A stretch of DNA of 64,000 nucleotides from Streptococcus mitis. Its GTDB lineage: Bacteria; Bacillota; Bacilli; Lactobacillales; Streptococcaceae. A model generated the notes under the pieces. That model had not been told where the DNA came from. It was given only the letters and a program-made list of their open reading frames with translations, and searched no databases. This document shows, one piece after another, positions 17,646-26,700 of the stretch. Position numbers and translations under genes: made by a program. The stretch's first letter is position 1. Every line of letters begins with the position of its first letter. Location of the stretch: positions 1,073,001-1,137,000 of the forward strand of contig NZ_CP067992.1 in NCBI RefSeq assembly GCF_016658865.1. The letters are read 5' to 3'.

Positions 17646-19761
17646 TTGGAGCCAGGAGCGACAGATTAACTTTTTCCCGTTCAGTATCGATTTTCTTGAC
17701 CCAAACGGTAACCAAATCACCGACAGACACCACTTGACTAGGATGTTTGATAAATTTGCGACTCATGTGGGAAATATGAATCAATCCATCCTCATGAATT
17801 CCGATATCAACAAAAGCACCGAAGTCAACGACATTACGCACTACTCCTTCTAGCTTCTGACCAACCACTAAATCCTTGATATCTAGGACATCCTGGCGAA
17901 GCACAGGTGCATCAAAGGAGTCACGGAAATCACGACCTGGTTTGAGAAGGTCTGCAATGATATCTTTAAGAGTTTCGGGACCAAGGTCTAGCTCTTGAGC
18001 CATATCCTTGACTGATAGGGACTTGAGTTTGCTTTGGGCCTCTTCGTTCAGTGCCTTGATATCCAAAATTTTGAAGAGTTCCTTGACGGCAGCATAATTT
18101 TCTGGATGAACTCCTGTATTATCAAGGATATTGCTACTTTCTGGAATGCGAAGGAAACCAGCAGCCTGCTCAAAGGCCTTAGCACCCAGACGTGGAACCT
18201 TCTTGATTTGAGCTCGTGAAGTGATTTTTCCTTCTTCTTCACGGTATTTGACGATATTTTCAGAAATGGTTTTGTTGAGTCCAGCAACATGGGAAAGAAG
18301 AGCTGGGCTGGCCGTATTGATATTGACACCGACTTGGTTGACCACGGTATCCACGACAAAGTCCAGGCTTTCAGACAGTTTTTTCTGGCTGACATCGTGC
18401 TGGTACTGACCTACACCGATTGACTTAGGATCGATTTTGACCAATTCCGCAAGGGGATCTTGCAAGCGACGGGCGATTGAGATAGCAGAGCGCTTTTCAA
18501 CGGTTAAGTCTGGAAACTCCTGACGAGCTAGTTCGCTGGCAGAATAGACAGAAGCACCACTTTCATTGACGATAACATAGCTGACTTCTGGAAAATCTTT
18601 CAGAACTTCCGCCACAAAGGCTTCACTTTCACGACTGGCAGTTCCATTTCCGATAGCAATAATCTCCACGCCGTATTGACCAATCAGGTCTGCCAAATCT
18701 TTCTTGGCTTCTTCGATTTGACGAGCAGAGGCTGGTTTGACAGGATAAATAACCTGAGTTGTCAGCATTTTCCCAGTTGCATCAACGACAGCTAGCTTTG
18801 CACCTGTACGAAAGGCAGGGTCAAATCCTAAAACCACGCGCCCTTTCAGAGGAGCAACCAAGAGAAGATTGCGCAGATTGTCAGAAAAGAGTTGGATAGC
18901 TCCTTCTTCTGCCTTTTCAGTTAATTCTGTCCGAATTCGTCGTTCGATAGCAGGCAATACTTTTTTCTTAACTGACTGTTGAACAACTTCATCAATATAG
19001 GCGTTTTTCACCTTAAAACGAGCTGCAAAGAAAGATTGAATACGTTCCGTCGCATGTTCAAAACCGACCTTCAAGACACCAAGTTTCTCCCCACGATTGA
19101 GGGCCAAAGTACGATAACCTTGCATATTGCCAACTGTCTCTGAAAAATCATAATAAATCTGAAAAACTTGTTTTTCATCGAGACTTTCATCTTTGACTTG
19201 AGAAGTGAGTTTAGAGTGTCTCAACACTTCCTGATAAGTCATAGCACGTAAATTGACATCTTCCGATAAGGCTTCGACCAAGATATCAACTGCACCAGCC
19301 AAAGCTTCTTTCCCTGTCGCAAATCCTTCACAGACAAACTTCTCTGCCTCTTTCTCTAAGTCAGCTACATTCTGCAAAATTAAGCGAGCAAGAGGAAATA
19401 GTCCAGCTTCACGGGCAATGGTTGCCTTGGTCCGACGTTTTTCCTTATATGGAAGATAGAGTTCTTCTACGTCTGCTAATTTTTCAGCTGCTAAGATAGC
19501 TTCTTCCAACTCCTTGGTCAGCTTACCTTGTTCTTGAATCTTAGCTAAGACAGCTTCCTTACGGTCGTTGAGGTTGGTCAGACTTTTATCCAAGTCAATA
19601 ATAGCCTTAATCGCCACCTCATCCAGACTACCAGTCATGTCCTTGCGATAACGCGCGATAAAGGGAATAGTTGCCCCTTCAGCTGTTAAAGACAAGACAG
19701 TATCAATTTGTTTTAAGGTCACACCCAAATCTTGGGAAATTTTTAAATATTTTTTATCCAT
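17632..19761 (-). CDS. tex: Tex family RNA-binding transcription accessory protein
   Basis: A 709-residue Tex protein. Visible parts are an N-terminal helical region, a YqgF/RNase H-like domain ([19 protein letters not shown] near 325), helix-hairpin-helix segments (near 500-560) and a C-terminal S1 RNA-binding domain ([27 protein letters not shown] near 630). Tex influences expression of toxins and other genes, probably at elongation. The ATG at 19761 has no ribosome site. The -10 TATAAT ends exactly six bases upstream, so the mRNA probably begins at or next to the start codon. sprT follows with a 14-base overlap. Confidence 0.94.
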   Translation of the reverse strand: MDKKYLKISQDLGVTLKQIDTVLSLTAEGATIPFIARYRKDMTGSLDEVAIKAIIDLDKSLTNLNDRKEAVLAKIQEQGKLTKELEEAILAAEKLADVEELYLPYKEKRRTKATIAREAGLFPLARLILQNVADLEKEAEKFVCEGFATGKEALAGAVDILVEALSEDVNLRAMTYQEVLRHSKLTSQVKDESLDEKQVFQIYYDFSETVGNMQGYRTLALNRGEKLGVLKVGFEHATERIQSFFAARFKVKNAYIDEVVQQSVKKKVLPAIERRIRTELTEKAEEGAIQLFSDNLRNLLLVAPLKGRVVLGFDPAFRTGAKLAVVDATGKMLTTQVIYPVKPASARQIEEAKKDLADLIGQYGVEIIAIGNGTASRESEAFVAEVLKDFPEVSYVIVNESGASVYSASELARQEFPDLTVEKRSAISIARRLQDPLAELVKIDPKSIGVGQYQHDVSQKKLSESLDFVVDTVVNQVGVNINTASPALLSHVAGLNKTISENIVKYREEEGKITSRAQIKKVPRLGAKAFEQAAGFLRIPESSNILDNTGVHPENYAAVKELFKILDIKALNEEAQSKLKSLSVKDMAQELDLGPETLKDIIADLLKPGRDFRDSFDAPVLRQDVLDIKDLVVGQKLEGVVRNVVDFGAFVDIGIHEDGLIHISHMSRKFIKHPSQVVSVGDLVTVWVKKIDTEREKVNLSLLAPNETD

Positions 19762-19767
19762 GAATCT

Positions 19768-19776
19768 ATTATACCA
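19768..19776 (-). promoter_or_regulatory. tex extended -10, leaderless arrangement
   Basis: Minus strand TGGTATAAT, then six bases (AGATTC), then ATG. With the usual -10-to-start distance, transcription begins at the A of ATG. Confidence 0.65.
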
Positions 19777-19901
19777 CAAGCTAAACGTTTCAAATTAGCT
19801 CTTACAGTATTTAAAAACAATATGTGGGGAATAGATTTACTTCATTTCAATATTCTATTCATTGAGAAGGTTGCAATTTAATTCTAATAGTTTACAAAAG
19901 G

Positions 19902-20037
19902 ATCAGTGATTAATTGCACTGTTTTTATTTTTGACAATAATGCGCCACTATTCTCCCTCTCTATTCTTCAAGAAAACGCTTTTTTGAAGAATAGGATTTA
20001 GATTTCTGTTTCTAATCGTCCAAAATGCGTGATTTTT
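19902..20037. other. Intergenic stretch with an 11-bp palindrome and no gene
   Basis: No convincing open frame is seen. A perfect 11-bp inverted repeat CTATTCTTCAA / TTGAAGAATAG lies at 19961-19971 and 19984-19994, spaced by 12 bases and not followed by a T-run. A short CAGTG/CACTG stem followed by TTTTTATTTTT lies at 19905-19931 on the plus strand. They could be regulatory sites or relics of a mobile element. Confidence 0.45.
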
Positions 20038-20040
20038 GAA

Positions 20041-20071
20041 AAATAAAAAACCGCAAGCCTGAGCCTGCGGT
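20041..20071 (-). terminator. Second terminator downstream of the structured RNA
   Basis: Minus-strand stem ACCGCA/TGCGGT with an internal GGCTCAGGCT, followed by TTTTTTATTTTT. It backs up the first terminator at 20103-20127. Confidence 0.8.
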
Positions 20072-20095
20072 GAGTGTAATCTATTTTAAAATTTT

Positions 20096-20223
20096 AAATA
20101 AAAAAGGAGCATTTAAGCCCCTCCTTTGAAATAACGGACATTTGGCTGGTCGGTGTACCCAGCATCTCAGATACCTTTTTCAAGGTGCGGCAGGAACCTT
20201 TCTGCCCTCAAATGTCTTTCGTT
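20096..20223 (-). ncRNA. Structured small RNA with a four-way junction, family not recognised
   Basis: About 125 nt, with a strong promoter upstream and an intrinsic terminator at its end. Stem P1 pairs GACATTTG with CAAATGTC (20209-20216 with 20137-20144). Inside it are three hairpins: GGCAG/CTGCC (20202-20206 with 20089+100 to 20193), ACCTT/AAGGT with a GAAA loop (20073+100 to 20186), and GCTGG/CCAGC (20145-20149 with 20159-20163). After P1 come AAAGGAGG and the terminator stem AAAGGAG/CTCCTTT followed by U-run. I cannot match it to TPP, FMN, purine, preQ1, SAM, 6S, SRP or tmRNA. It could be a trans-acting RNA or an orphan riboswitch-like leader. Confidence 0.72.
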
Positions 20224-20229
20224 AATGTA

Positions 20230-20258
20230 ATTCTAGCACTATCTACTTCTTTTGTCAA
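20230..20258 (-). promoter_or_regulatory. Strong promoter of the structured RNA
   Basis: Minus strand TTGACA (20253-20258), a 17-base spacer and TAGAAT (20230-20235) with a TGC extension. It is a near-perfect SigA promoter and lies inside the 3' end of the neighbouring coding sequence. Confidence 0.85.
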
Positions 20259-20619
20259 GCTTTATCAATCTACCAGACTTAATACGACTTTGTAACTTGT
20301 AATCTTGTAAACGATACATGGTCGGAACATAAAAGAAATCTCCACTTTTATGTAACTTGATGGCAACAAGAACATTATCATCAAATCTTTTAACATATTC
20401 AAAACTGGCGCCTTTCTCTCTAGGATTGACCCCAACGAAATCTGGATTACTTAGTATAAGTTCCAAATCTTCGATATGATGAATCACATCATTATGATGC
20501 CGTTTCAACATATGACTTCTTAAACCTTCTTTGTTAACTTTGATATCACTAGCTTCAAGAACAATATTAAAAATTTCTTTTATTTCGTCAGTAACCTGAC
20601 CGATCTTTTTATGTTCCAT
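20239..20619 (-). CDS. PBECR-like (predicted RNase-fold) small protein
   Basis: A cytoplasmic protein of about 126 residues. The C-terminal two thirds (HMLKRHHNDVIHHIEDL, then NPDFVGVNP, SFEYVKRFDDNVLVAIKL, and a basic tail) resembles PBECR-type domains. These are a barnase/EndoU/colicin E5/RelE-fold nuclease group found in phage polyvalent proteins and orphan toxins. That match is from memory, not a search. A His-rich RHHNDVIHH segment could hold catalytic residues. Two ATGs stand in tandem; the second (ending 20619) is preferred because GGAGG is only two bases from the first. It has its own -10 (TATAAT, 20643-20648). No antitoxin gene is seen, but the structured RNA starts inside its 3' end. 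Confidence 0.65.
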   Translation of the reverse strand: MEHKKIGQVTDEIKEIFNIVLEASDIKVNKEGLRSHMLKRHHNDVIHHIEDLELILSNPDFVGVNPREKGASFEYVKRFDDNVLVAIKLHKSGDFFYVPTMYRLQDYKLQSRIKSGRLIKLDKRSR

Positions 20620-20737
20620 CATTTCCTCCGTTATTCACAATTATTATATCACAATCATAGTGTATATTAGGATATATCACGCTCTATTATTCGTTAGATA
20701 CTCAATTTTAACTTTTCCCTTTTCCTTAAAATAATAG

Positions 20738-20743
20738 TATAAT
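20738..20743 (+). promoter_or_regulatory. -10 of the SPJ_0845-permease operon
   Basis: TATAAT 31 bases before the small gene. The -35 is not clear. Confidence 0.5.
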
Positions 20744-20773
20744 AGAGGTAGAATTTAGAATCGAGGTACACCA

Positions 20774-20905
20774 ATGGCTGTAAAATTTACAAAACGAGAC
20801 GACTTGGACAAGATGTTTGAAGAATTTGCGAAACTCCCTAATTTGAAACAAGTCACTTTCACTGATGACAAAGAGAAAAAAGCCAAAGCAGAAAAGAAAA
20901 ACTAG
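20774..20905 (+). CDS. SPJ_0845 family small protein
   Basis: A 43-residue soluble protein, MAVKFTKRDDLDKMFEEF at its start and a Lys/Glu-rich tail ending KKN. It matches the conserved streptococcal SPJ_0845 family of unknown function. GAGG precedes the ATG. Its stop TAG is directly followed by the ATG of the permease gene, so it is the first gene of a three-gene operon. A role tied to the permease is likely from context, but nothing is known of it. Confidence 0.8.
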   Translation: MAVKFTKRDDLDKMFEEFAKLPNLKQVTFTDDKEKKAKAEKKN

Positions 20906-21811
20906 ATGACTGCTTTCCAACAACTCCCGTCTAGTGTGCTTCAGACTGGGGCTATTTTTCTCTCTATAATCATTGAAGCCCTACCCTTCGTTCTGATAGG
21001 AAGTATTGTCTCAGGGCTAATTGAGGTCTATATCACACCTGACAAGGTTTATCATTTTCTCCCTCGAAATCGTTGGGGGAGAATCTTTTTTGGCACCTTC
21101 GTTGGGATACTTTTCCCTTCTTGTGAATGTGGAATCGTCCCCATTATCAATCGTTTTCTGGAAAAGAAGGTGCCCAGTTACACAGCAGTTCCCTTTCTCG
21201 TAACAGCGCCTGTTATCAATCCTATTGTTCTCTTTGCGACCTATTCTGCCTTTGGCAACTCCTTCCACGTCGCCTTGTTACGAGCTCTTGGTTCCATTCT
21301 TGTAGCTGTGATACTTGGGATTTTTCTAGGATTTTTCTGGCAAGAACCGATTCAAAAAGAAAATCGTTTTTCCTGTCATGAGCACGATTTTTCTCATTTG
21401 AGTCCTGCAAAAAAAGTTTTTCAGGTCTTTGTGCAAGCCATTGATGAATTTTTTGATACGGGGCGTTATTTGGTATTTGGCTGTCTCTTCGCCTCTGTTA
21501 TACAGGTCTACGTTCCGACTCGGATTCTGACCTCTATCAGTGCGACCCCTCTTTTTGCTATCCTGCTCTTGATGCTTTTGGCCTTTCTTCTGTCGCTCTG
21601 TAGTGAGGCCGATGCCTTTATCGGCGCTTCTCTTCTCTCGAGTTTCGGCTTAGCACCAGTTTTGGCCTTTCTCGTCATTGGCCCAATGCTGGATATCAAA
21701 AATATTCTCATGATGAAAAATTACTTGAAAGTACGATTTATCAGTCACTTCATAACGATTGTGACACTCGTTGTCTTAGTATATTCTCTATTGATTGGAG
21801 TCATTCTATGA
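20906..21811 (+). CDS. ArsP_1/YraQ-type (DUF318) permease
   Basis: A 301-residue membrane protein with about eight helices. The family hallmark PSCECGIVP lies near residues 72-80, with a conserved Cys pair in the second helix pair, and a related SEADAF block is near 232. Homologues include permeases for organoarsenicals and unknown substrates. Here the partner is a TIGR03943 protein, as in the common YcgR-YcgQ two-component permease of Firmicutes. The start codon abuts the stop of the small gene upstream, and its stop overlaps the next start by four bases. Confidence 0.87.
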   Translation: MTAFQQLPSSVLQTGAIFLSIIIEALPFVLIGSIVSGLIEVYITPDKVYHFLPRNRWGRIFFGTFVGILFPSCECGIVPIINRFLEKKVPSYTAVPFLVTAPVINPIVLFATYSAFGNSFHVALLRALGSILVAVILGIFLGFFWQEPIQKENRFSCHEHDFSHLSPAKKVFQVFVQAIDEFFDTGRYLVFGCLFASVIQVYVPTRILTSISATPLFAILLLMLLAFLLSLCSEADAFIGASLLSSFGLAPVLAFLVIGPMLDIKNILMMKNYLKVRFISHFITIVTLVVLVYSLLIGVIL

Positions 21812-22623
21812 TTCGATTTTTAGTTTTAGCTGGCTATTTTGAACTGACCATTTATCTCCATCTGTCGGGCAAATTAAACCAGTACATCAACATGCACTAT
21901 TCCTATCTGGCCTATATTTCCATGGTACTTTCCTTTATTTTGGCAATTGTTCAATTGTATATCTGGATGAAGCAAGTCAAAACCCACACTCATCTGAACA
22001 GCCGATTGGCCAAGGTTACTAGTATTGCTCTTCTGGCTATTCCTATTGTCGTCGGCTTAACTTTTCCAACTGTTAGCTTGGATTCTCAGACCGTTTCTGC
22101 CAAAGGCTATCATTTCCCCTTATCAGAAGGCACGGATCAAGCCATTCAGACCAGTGAAGGGACGACAAGCCAATATTTGAAACCAGATACCAGTTCTTAT
22201 TTTTCAAAATCAGCTTATGAAAAGGAAATGCGAACTGCGGCGGATAAATACTTATCCCAAGATAGTATTCAGATCACTAATGAAAACTATATGGAAGTCA
22301 TGGAGGCTATCTACGACTATCCAGATGAGTTTGAGGGTAAGACAGTCCAGTTCACAGGCTTTGTCTATAACGACCCCAGTCATGCTGATAGTCAATTTCT
22401 GTTCCGCTTCGGCATTATCCACTGTATCGCAGATTCCGGTGTCTATGGATTGCTGACCAAGGGAAATACCCGTCAGTATGAGAATAACACCTGGATAACA
22501 GCCAAAGGAAAACTGGTCAATCACTATCATAAAGAACTCAAACAAAACCTCCCAACCTTGGAAATCGATAGCTTTACCAAAGTCGATAAACCAGAGAATC
22601 CCTATGTGTATCGCGTGTTTTAA
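21808..22623 (+). CDS. TIGR03943 family putative permease subunit
   Basis: A 271-residue protein with two or three N-terminal membrane helices (to about residue 95) and a C-terminal soluble domain. The domain has FTGFVYNDP, FGIIHCIADSG and WITAKGKL, typical of TIGR03943 (DUF1980) proteins. It pairs with the permease upstream, with a four-base ATGA overlap. A conserved cysteine (HCIADSG) recalls the cysteines of the permease and may bind metal; that is inference. A terminator follows. Confidence 0.87.
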   Translation: MIRFLVLAGYFELTIYLHLSGKLNQYINMHYSYLAYISMVLSFILAIVQLYIWMKQVKTHTHLNSRLAKVTSIALLAIPIVVGLTFPTVSLDSQTVSAKGYHFPLSEGTDQAIQTSEGTTSQYLKPDTSSYFSKSAYEKEMRTAADKYLSQDSIQITNENYMEVMEAIYDYPDEFEGKTVQFTGFVYNDPSHADSQFLFRFGIIHCIADSGVYGLLTKGNTRQYENNTWITAKGKLVNHYHKELKQNLPTLEIDSFTKVDKPENPYVYRVF

Positions 22624-22653
22624 AAAAGTAGCCTGGAAAGGGCTACTTTTTCT
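22624..22653 (+). terminator. Terminator after the permease operon
   Basis: The stem AGTAGCC / GGCTACT with a 6-base loop is followed by TTTTTCT. Confidence 0.82.
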
Positions 22654-22706
22654 ATTTAGAAATAAGAATCTAAAGTATGGATAATTTTATATAAAACTCC
22701 GATTTC

Positions 22707-23633
22707 CTACTCAGCATCCTTCCAATTCCGAGCAATTTCTTCATCTTTCTGGAGTTGATCTACCAGTTCTTCAACAGAGTCAAATTTGACCATTTCTCGG
22801 ACACGGTCTAGCCAGTAGACAATGACTGTTTCACCGTAAATGTCATCTGAAAAATCAAAAATATTGACTTCAAAACGTGGCTCTTCTCCATCGAAAGTAA
22901 CATTTTTCCCGACACTCGCCATTCCACGGTATCTTTTACGCTGTACTTCGACATCGACTACGTAAACACCATCTGCTGGCATATAGGTTCGATCTCTTAA
23001 AACTAAGTTTGCTGTTGGGTAACCGATAGTCCGTCCACGAGCATTGCCATGAACAACCATGCCACGTGATGGTAGAGGAGTGCCAAGTAAATGACCAGCT
23101 TCTCTGACATCCCCATCAAGAATAGCTTGACGAATACGAGTAGAACTAATTTTCCCCTTTTCATCCTCAACAGGAGGAACAATGATGATTTCTCCATCAA
23201 AATAATCCTTCAAATCATCCGCAGTTTTCTTATCAGAACCAAACGTGTAATCAAATCCCGCTACAATAATCGCTGGTTTTAATGCTCTAACATAGGTATC
23301 AAAGAACTCTTGACCCGTTAAACTAGCAAATTTACTACTAAAGTCAAGTAAGAAAAGAGCTTCTACTCCATGCCATTTCATCTTATGTTCCCGTTCTTCA
23401 TGGCTGACAATATGAAGCATTAATTCTGGCTTGTACGGTTGCAAAGCAAGCTTAGGAGACTCTGTAAAGGTCATCACGACAACTGGTAGATAATCTTTCA
23501 TAGAAGCCTTGCTAGCTACTTCAAAAAGCTTCTGATGTCCCTTATGAATACCGTCAAAATAGCCTAATACAAGAACTGTTTTATCCGGTACTGCAATGTC
23601 TTTTTCATTTTTTATAGGTACTGTTGTAATCAT
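22707..23633 (-). CDS. ribF: Bifunctional riboflavin kinase / FAD synthetase
   Basis: A 308-residue cytoplasmic enzyme that phosphorylates riboflavin to FMN and adenylylates FMN to FAD. The N-terminal nucleotidyltransferase carries GYFDGIHKGHQ (about residues 28-38), and ISSTRIR marks its end. The C-terminal riboflavin kinase domain carries GNARGRTIGYPTANL (about 196-210). The length is standard. Like tex, it has no ribosome site, and a TATAAT lies six bases before the ATG, pointing to a leaderless mRNA. Upstream and downstream genes are separate units. Confidence 0.95.
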   Translation of the reverse strand: MITTVPIKNEKDIAVPDKTVLVLGYFDGIHKGHQKLFEVASKASMKDYLPVVVMTFTESPKLALQPYKPELMLHIVSHEEREHKMKWHGVEALFLLDFSSKFASLTGQEFFDTYVRALKPAIIVAGFDYTFGSDKKTADDLKDYFDGEIIIVPPVEDEKGKISSTRIRQAILDGDVREAGHLLGTPLPSRGMVVHGNARGRTIGYPTANLVLRDRTYMPADGVYVVDVEVQRKRYRGMASVGKNVTFDGEEPRFEVNIFDFSDDIYGETVIVYWLDRVREMVKFDSVEELVDQLQKDEEIARNWKDAE

Positions 23634-23639
23634 GAAACT

Positions 23640-23645
23640 ATTATA
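23640..23645 (-). promoter_or_regulatory. ribF -10, leaderless arrangement
   Basis: Minus strand TATAAT, then AGTTTC, then ATG. Spacing and sequence are nearly identical to the tex promoter-start junction. Confidence 0.65.
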
Positions 23646-23736
23646 TCATAGAGAAAGCCTTTTCGCTAAAAGGAAAGCCCAAATGTCGTTTTTTGCCCCT
23701 GAACTGACCTTAAAAAATCATTCAAGATGTTAGTTT

Positions 23737-23765
23737 TAAAAAATAGCATCCCCTAAGAGATGCTA
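23737..23765 (-). terminator. Terminator after smc
   Basis: Minus strand TAGCATC / GATGCTA stem with a TCTTAGGG loop, followed by TTTTTT. Confidence 0.85.
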
Positions 23766-23776
23766 TCGTTTGGTAA

Positions 23777-26700
23777 CTAGTCTACTGTTTCTTCCAAATC
23801 TTTTAACTTCACCGAAACAATTTTTGAGACACCTGATTCTTGCATAGTCACTCCATAGATAGAATCAGCCGCTGCCATGGTTCCCTTACGGTGGGTCACG
23901 ACGATAAACTGGCTATCCTTGTCAAATCGATTGAGGTAATCCCCGAAACGTTTAACATTGGCTTCATCCAGCGCAGCCTCTACCTCATCCAAAATAACAA
24001 ATGGGATAGTCTTAACTCGAATGATAGAGAAAAGCAAAGCTAGAGCCGACAGGGCTTTTTCCCCACCACTCATCAGATTGAGAGATTGGATTTTCTTGCC
24101 CGGAGGTTGAACAGAAATCTCAACCCCAGCTGTCAGCAGGTCTCCTTCAGTCAAAATCAGGTCCGCCTGACCTCCACCAAACATCTGCTTGAAGGTCACT
24201 TTAAAGGACTCACGTATAGCCTCAAAGGTTGATTTAAAGCGGTCTTTGACCTCATCATTCATCTCTGTAATTGTTTCAAGCAGCAAGTTTTTCGCTGACA
24301 AAATATCATCTCGTTGGCTATTTAGGAAATCCAGACGGTTGTGAACTTCTTCGTACTGGTCAATAGCTTCTACATTGACAGGACCTAGTGAGCGAATAGA
24401 CTTCTCTAAATCCTGCACCTCTTGCTCTGCCAGATTGAGATTGTCCAACTCATGCGCCTTTTCTAAAGCTTCAGTATAGCTAATCTGGTACTGGTCTGTT
24501 AATTGACTTTGTAAATGACGCAAGCGCTCGCTAACCTTTTCTTTCTTAGCTTCAGCACGTGTTTGCTTGCGAATCCACTCCTCATTATGTTGGCGAGCCT
24601 GATCCAAATGACTAGCAATATCATCTAGTTGCCCTTCAATATCATCCAACTCAAACTGTTTGCGAATCAAACCTTGTTGGAGATTTGTTTTCTGGTTTTT
24701 GGCTTCTTCCGCCTGTTGACTGAGCAATTCTGTATCAACCTTCTCCAGATTATCAACCTTTTCTTGGAGAAGACGCTGGATTTCTTCTTGTTCAATATCC
24801 AGATTATCCAATTCCTTGCTTAGACGGTCAATGTCAGCCACTTCATAACGTTTTTGCCCTTGCAGTTCTGTCTTAAGCAGGCGAGCTTGCGCTACCTCTT
24901 CCTGCAAGTTTTGATAGCGTTCTTGGATGGCGTTTTTGTTAGACTTAATTTCTTCAATCTCAGCTTCCAGATTTTGCTTTTCACTGGCGATAGTAGCAAG
25001 TCGCTCTTGGCATTTTTCCTTGTCTACTTGCCAATCTCCCTCAGAAAGACGATTTAATTCCTCTTCTTGAAGTTTCCAAAGAGTTTCTAACTCTTCAACT
25101 TGCTGACTAGTCTGCTGATAAGCAAGGGACAAGCCCTGCTCCTGAATACGAGCCTGCTCTCCTTGAGATTTGATTTCTTCTAATCTTTCTGTCAATGAAG
25201 CCATCTGGTCTTGCAGGGTCTTCAAAGATGCTTCTTCTGAACGAAGACTTGCTTCTTCCTCAGTAATTTCTTTTTGCAATTGCTCCAGTTCTGGCTTGAT
25301 GAAAATACTGTTATTCTGGCGATTGGCTCCACCTGCATAGGAACCACCTGTACGAAGCTCTGTCCCATCCAGTGTCACCATGCGCACCTGATAACGAACC
25401 TGGCGCGCTGCTGCACGCGCATGTTCTACAGTATTAAAAATAGCTGTTGTTGCTAGCAAGTTCTTGAAAATAGCTTCCAACCTACTATCGAATGTCACCA
25501 ACTCATCTGCCATACCAAGGAAACCTGGACTTGCAGCGATAGCATCTTGGTTCTGACTAGAAATCGTACGCGCCTTGATCGTTGTCAAAGGAAGGAAAGT
25601 CGCACGACCGGATCTATTCCGTTTGAGAAAATCAATGGCCCTAGTTGCTGCATGTTCATCTTCTACGATGATATACTGGCTACTTGCCCCTAAGGCAATC
25701 TCTAGGGCAGTTTGATAATGCACATCAAAGGTCAGATGCTCACTGACTGCACCAATAATCCCACCAAGGCGGTCTTTTTCTTGGAGAACACTCTTGACAC
25801 CTGCATAAAAGTTACTATGATTTCTCAGGATATTTTCCAAACTTTGGGCTCTAGCCTGCTTGGTTTTGAGATTATCCAGACGGTCAAAGAGTTGACTTTG
25901 TTGAGCTTGATAGGAAGTTTTCTGCTCCTCTTGCTCCTTGGCACAGATTTGATAGTCGGCCAGTAGTTTCTGAACCTGCTCCTTGGCAGTTTCAAGCTCT
26001 TCTTTTTGCTGACTAGCCTTCTCTTTAGCTGTAGCCAACTGTTCTTTCAGCTTTTCTAATTGATCTGCTTGTTTTTGAGAAAGCTGACGACTATTTTCCA
26101 ACTCATTCTCAATACGAGTCAATTGGTTTGAGACATCTGCTTCTTCTTGTAAAAGGGCTACAAAGCGTTCACGTAAGAGCTCAATCATCTGATCAGGATC
26201 GTCTGAAAAAGCCAGCAATTCAGCTTCTAAACGATTGAGTTTTTGATTATTTTGGACTAGATTTTCCTCTAAAAGTGCCAAAGAGCTTTCCTTATCAGAT
26301 TTTTCTTTGCTGAGTGAATTTCTCTTATCCTCCAAAACAGCCAAACGAGCTTGTGCTTCCTGTTGATTCAGAGCTACTTGCTCAGATTCCAGTTTCGATA
26401 GGGCTAATTTTCTCTCTAAATCACTAATCAGACTGGCCAAATCCATCAAACTGCCCTGGTCTTTGGCCATTTCAGCCTGTAAATCTTGGCGTTGCTTTTT
26501 AAGAGTTTGATTTTCTTCTTCTAATTGTTCACGCTTCTGGTAGTAGCTCGTCAAGAGTTCCTGAACCTGTGCCAACTCTTCTTCTGTAGACTCTAGTTCA
26601 GCCTTATTTTCCTTGATTTGAGCAACAAGGACATCCAAGTAAATAGCCTTGCGTTGCCCTTCCAAGTCTAGAAACTTACGAGCATTTTCAGCTTGCTTCT

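Noticed and set aside
19788-19802. CcpA (cre) site in the tex promoter (TTTGAAACGTTTAG)
   Set aside because: The spacing between TTG-AA and CG is one base too short for the cre consensus.
20096-20223. TPP or FMN riboswitch for the structured RNA
   Set aside because: A CTGAGA string recalls the thi-box, but the remaining conserved TPP positions and the FMN core are absent, and no vitamin gene follows.
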